Assembly (NCBI GenBank): GCA_016874735.1
Contig: VGTI01000003.1
Location: 1 to 64,000, forward strand
Length of the DNA: 64,000 bases
Source: Deltaproteobacteria bacterium
Lineage (GTDB): Bacteria > Bdellovibrionota_B > Oligoflexia > Oligoflexales > CAIYRB01
Direction: 5' to 3'
Shown: positions 61,487-64,000 of the stretch, in pieces
Position numbering within the stretch: position 1 is the stretch's first letter
How the letters are laid out: each line of letters opens with the position of its first letter
Position numbers and translations under genes: made by a program
Notes under the pieces: model-generated
The model's database searches: none
Told to the model about the DNA's origin: nothing
The model's input: the letters and a program-made list of their open reading frames with translations, nothing else

Positions 61487-62284
61487 ATGAGACGGCATCC
61501 ATATACCGGCTCCACAATCCTTTGGCTGATAGGCTGCCTCCTTGCCGTGGGCCTGCTTAGCGCATGTTCCGGCACATCAGGGGACGAAGAAAATCTAGAG
61601 GCTGATAAGGGTGGAGAAAGCGGAAATTTGGGCCAAGACGATGCCGCCGAGGGTAATGGCCAGGAAAACTTTGCTAACGCCGAAAGTCCTGGAGGTGATA
61701 GCGCAGAAATCAATAGCGATACGGCCGATGCTGGCGGCGAGCCCCCAGCTGCGAACGCGCTACCAGCTGAAGGTGTCAATACTGCCTCTGGTGGCAACAA
61801 TGGTATGTTCGATAACTCAGGTGGGACTCAAGCGAACGCTGCGGTTCCGCTTAACGGTGCTCCTACAGCAAACGGGACTGCTCTGAACAATACGGTAGCC
61901 AACGTACCTTTAAACGCAGCTGTGAATCCATCACCCCCGGCGAATAACGCGATTCCGGCGGTGGCTGCAGTCCCAGCAAATGCAGCAGCGCTAATGCAAA
62001 CTTCTCCTCCCAGTAATTCAAATCAGTTACCGTCAGCGGCAACTTCAACCTCTGGCCTAACTCCGCGACCAGACGGACGAGTCCGCTATGTCAAACAAGG
62101 GGGCATCCAGATTATGAATGCTCCAAACGGAGAACCGGTCTCTAGCTTGGAGCAGGGTGATCACCCCGTGACCTGGGAGGAAAACGGTTGGTTGAAGATG
62201 GCCGATGGAATGTATCTCCCGGTAGACGGGGTATCCCAAAAAGGTATTGGCAGACCAAAGGTTCAGCGTGGTTGGGCGCATTAA
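61487..62284 (+). CDS. Low-complexity lipoprotein with SH3-like C-terminus
   Basis: 265 residues. Signal sequence ending in the lipobox 'LLSAC' (Cys at about 27). The next ~160 residues are rich in Asn, Ala, Pro, Gly and acidic residues, a flexible linker. The last ~70 residues, from 'RVRYVKQGGIQIMNAPNGEPVSSLEQGDHPVTWEENGWLKM', resemble a bacterial SH3-type domain. Probably anchored in the outer membrane with the SH3-like part reaching toward peptidoglycan. Inference. No strong homologue can be named. Confidence 0.8.
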   Translation: MRRHPYTGSTILWLIGCLLAVGLLSACSGTSGDEENLEADKGGESGNLGQDDAAEGNGQENFANAESPGGDSAEINSDTADAGGEPPAANALPAEGVNTASGGNNGMFDNSGGTQANAAVPLNGAPTANGTALNNTVANVPLNAAVNPSPPANNAIPAVAAVPANAAALMQTSPPSNSNQLPSAATSTSGLTPRPDGRVRYVKQGGIQIMNAPNGEPVSSLEQGDHPVTWEENGWLKMADGMYLPVDGVSQKGIGRPKVQRGWAH

Positions 62285-62305
62285 CGCAAAGCTATCACAA
62301 CAGAT

Positions 62306-62983
62306 TTAAAACATGACGCGGAAGCCGATATTCGTGTACCAGGTCGACCTCGCTTCATCGCGTTGGCGATCTGTGAAGCTAACCGGAATTGATCCAAGAT
62401 AATTGGTATTCTTGCGGATGATTTGAATACCAAAATGACGACTCAAGGCAATATCCACTCCGAAAAGCACGTTAGCTGTTAGGCTACCTCCCTCCGAGAA
62501 GCGCTCCCCTAGATAACGACGATGCCATCTTGTGAATCCTACTCCCAGACCAGCAAGAGGCGTAACCATAGTGGAGTTATATAAGCGCACCATAAGGTCG
62601 GTTTCTGGTCCCACCTGAGCAGCAAAATACTGCTCGGAATTAAGTTGATAATAATAATATGTAGCCTCAACACCAACGAATCGCACCCAGTAGTATCCCA
62701 GTGTCGCCTGGCCAGAAACATATTCTGCCGAAGCCCCAAATCCACCGTTGAACATCCACCTACCATTATCGTTCGTTGAACGATCGACAGGAAGCGGCTG
62801 GTCTTCGACAGATTCTTGCTCTAGCCCAATGCCCGCCTCTGATGGACTTACAACTATCTGGTCCGCCTCAGCTGGCAACTGCGGAACTTCACCATCCAGA
62901 ACTGACTCTTCAGCCACCGCGATCTCATTAGTGAAAAGAGCAACTCCCAAAAATAGCGACAGTGGTAAACAGACTTTTTTCAT
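62306..62983 (-). CDS. Outer-membrane beta-barrel protein
   Basis: 225 residues. Signal peptide 'LPLSLFLGVALFTNEIAVAEE' then an acidic region (to ~70), followed by ~8 alternating strands with Tyr-rich turns and a final '...TNIGFRVMF', the usual aromatic C-terminus. Size and pattern fit a small OmpA/OmpX-type barrel. Convergent with the SH3-like lipoprotein and codirectional with the FAH gene. Confidence 0.82.
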   Translation of the reverse strand: MKKVCLPLSLFLGVALFTNEIAVAEESVLDGEVPQLPAEADQIVVSPSEAGIGLEQESVEDQPLPVDRSTNDNGRWMFNGGFGASAEYVSGQATLGYYWVRFVGVEATYYYYQLNSEQYFAAQVGPETDLMVRLYNSTMVTPLAGLGVGFTRWHRRYLGERFSEGGSLTANVLFGVDIALSRHFGIQIIRKNTNYLGSIPVSFTDRQRDEARSTWYTNIGFRVMF

Positions 62984-62997
62984 TTTGGGCCCTAGAG

Positions 62998-63981
62998 CTA
63001 TTTACTAAATGGCACAACTTTTTGGGCAATCCGACCAAAAATGCTTTGGCCGTGTCGATCGAACATCTCTATACCAACAGTATCGCCATATTTCATGAAT
63101 GGCGTGCTCATCGCACCTGTATCAATCTTCTCGATCATGCGTTTTTCTGCCAAACACGACGATCCCCGCGCACGATCTTCATTGGATACGGTTCCACTGC
63201 CCAAGATTGTACCAGCGGTAAATGACCGCGTTTTGCAAATGTGTTCGATCAGGTCAAAGAAGGAAAAATGCATTTCAGGTCCAGCATTGGGATCGCCAAA
63301 CTGAGTACCATTGTACTCGGTAATCAAGGGTAGATGTACACGCCCACCTTCCCAAGCACTTCCGAGTTCGTCAGGTGTCACTGCAACTGGTGAAAATGCT
63401 GTCGCAGGTTTCGACCCGAAGAATCCGAATCCCTTCTCAAGTTCAGCGGGAATAAGATTACGCAAAGAAACATCATTGGCGAGCATGATGAGTTTCACAT
63501 GTTTAGACGCTTCGCCCTTTTTGGTACCTTGTGGGGTATCGCCCAAGACTACACAAACTTCTGACTCAAAATCTAACCCCCAATTGGGATCGGCAAGTTT
63601 GATGTCATCCGTAGCACTTAGGAGCACGCCCGAGCCACCTTGGTAGATTAAAGGATCAGTACGTAACGTCTCTGGTGGCGTCGCATGGCGAGCCTTGCGC
63701 ACAAGCACCACGTGGTTGACGTATGCAGAGCCATCGATCCATTCGTAAGCCCTTGGCAACGGGGCCATGAATCTAACTGCGTCACAACGACCGGAAACTC
63801 CCTCGCCTCGCTGCAAGCTTTCGAATCGATGATGCAATTTCGGCTGAATTAACTCCCAGCGATCCAGAGCGGCCTGTAATGTGGGTGCGATATCGCCGGC
63901 ATCGCCATAAACAGACAAGTCGCGGCTGACAACCACAAGCCGTCCATCGCGGCTGCCATCGTGTAAAGTTGCTAGTTTCAT
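62998..63981 (-). CDS. Fumarylacetoacetate hydrolase-family protein
   Basis: 327 residues. FAH-fold with 'DFESEVCVVLGDTP' (metal-binding acidic residues), 'MLANDVSLRNLIPAELEKGFGFFGSKPATAFSPVAV' and 'FTAGTILGSGTVSNED'. Family enzymes cleave C-C bonds of 3-oxo or fumaryl acids; maleylacetoacetate partners are not in the window. ATG start at 63981 near the window edge and the C-terminus is complete. The 14 bases to the next gene contain no terminator. Confidence 0.9.
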   Translation of the reverse strand: MKLATLHDGSRDGRLVVVSRDLSVYGDAGDIAPTLQAALDRWELIQPKLHHRFESLQRGEGVSGRCDAVRFMAPLPRAYEWIDGSAYVNHVVLVRKARHATPPETLRTDPLIYQGGSGVLLSATDDIKLADPNWGLDFESEVCVVLGDTPQGTKKGEASKHVKLIMLANDVSLRNLIPAELEKGFGFFGSKPATAFSPVAVTPDELGSAWEGGRVHLPLITEYNGTQFGDPNAGPEMHFSFFDLIEHICKTRSFTAGTILGSGTVSNEDRARGSSCLAEKRMIEKIDTGAMSTPFMKYGDTVGIEMFDRHGQSIFGRIAQKVVPFSK

Positions 63982-64000
63982 TTTGACTCCAGGGCTAAAA

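Overview
The window looks like ordinary chromosome from a Gram-negative bacterium of intermediate GC. Outer-membrane beta-barrels, several lipobox proteins, a multihaem cytochrome and complete housekeeping operons support this. No phage, insertion sequence, CRISPR array or plasmid gene is visible. Many TPR proteins, FHA and REC-TPR proteins, a SpoIIE-type phosphatase and frequent GTG/TTG starts would fit an Oligoflexia/Bdellovibrionota-like or related lineage. That placement is inference, not demonstrated.

Layout. 1-673: truncated barrel protein. 896-6441: apparent five-gene operon (TetR, TPR protein, a decayed thiolase-like protein, a decayed FadJ-like protein, pyrF). 6438-13857: TPR protein, short ComEC-like protein, zinc-ribbon membrane protein, dnaK, rmuC and a uracil-DNA-glycosylase-like remnant. 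13947-17799: REC-TPR, TPR and RNase Y, all on the minus strand. 17957-20430: inositol-phosphatase-family protein, secreted protein, rpmI-rplT with a strong terminator, tRNA-Arg. 20565-25548: methylmalonyl-CoA mutase with its MeaB chaperone, a four-haem cytochrome fused to a phosphoesterase-like region, and an IscA-like protein. 25520-33700: envelope/signalling block (repeat-containing secreted protein, beta-barrel, FecR-domain proline-rich protein, divergent HAMP-SpoIIE phosphatase, winged-helix protein with a decayed receiver). 33788-43695: ilvA, lon, a J-domain-less DnaJ C-terminal protein, grpE, a Fis-type regulator, dnaB-rplI-rpsF, pth, rplY, prs, tRNA-Gln. 43781-49545: ClpB, DUF1844, double FHA protein, glnS, tRNA-Leu. 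49605-52656: two lipoproteins, a CitE/HpcH-type aldolase, tRNA-Glu and tRNA-Lys. 52849-54654: small protein and cardiolipin synthase. 54686-59532: molybdenum-cofactor operon including a MobA-MoaA fusion. 59553-63981: R3H protein, SDR, lipoprotein, barrel, FAH-family hydrolase.

How the genes work together. The protein-quality genes (dnaK, grpE, DnaJ-CTD-only, lon, clpB) are spread through the window. The grpE/DnaJ-CTD/lon group is contiguous, and its J-less partner is unusual. The molybdenum operon covers MPT synthase subunits, a rhodanese, MoaA, MoaC, Mog, MoeA and a nucleotidyltransferase. The 896-6441 operon places an apparently catalytically eroded beta-oxidation pair between a TetR regulator and pyrF. 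This operon and the 25.5-33.7 kb envelope/signalling block are the best candidates for undescribed biology.

The only stretches of about 300 bases or more without protein genes are 20261-20564 (terminator, tRNA-Arg and its promoter) and 52323-52848 (terminator, tRNA-Glu, tRNA-Lys and their promoter; nothing recognisable from 52702 to 52848).
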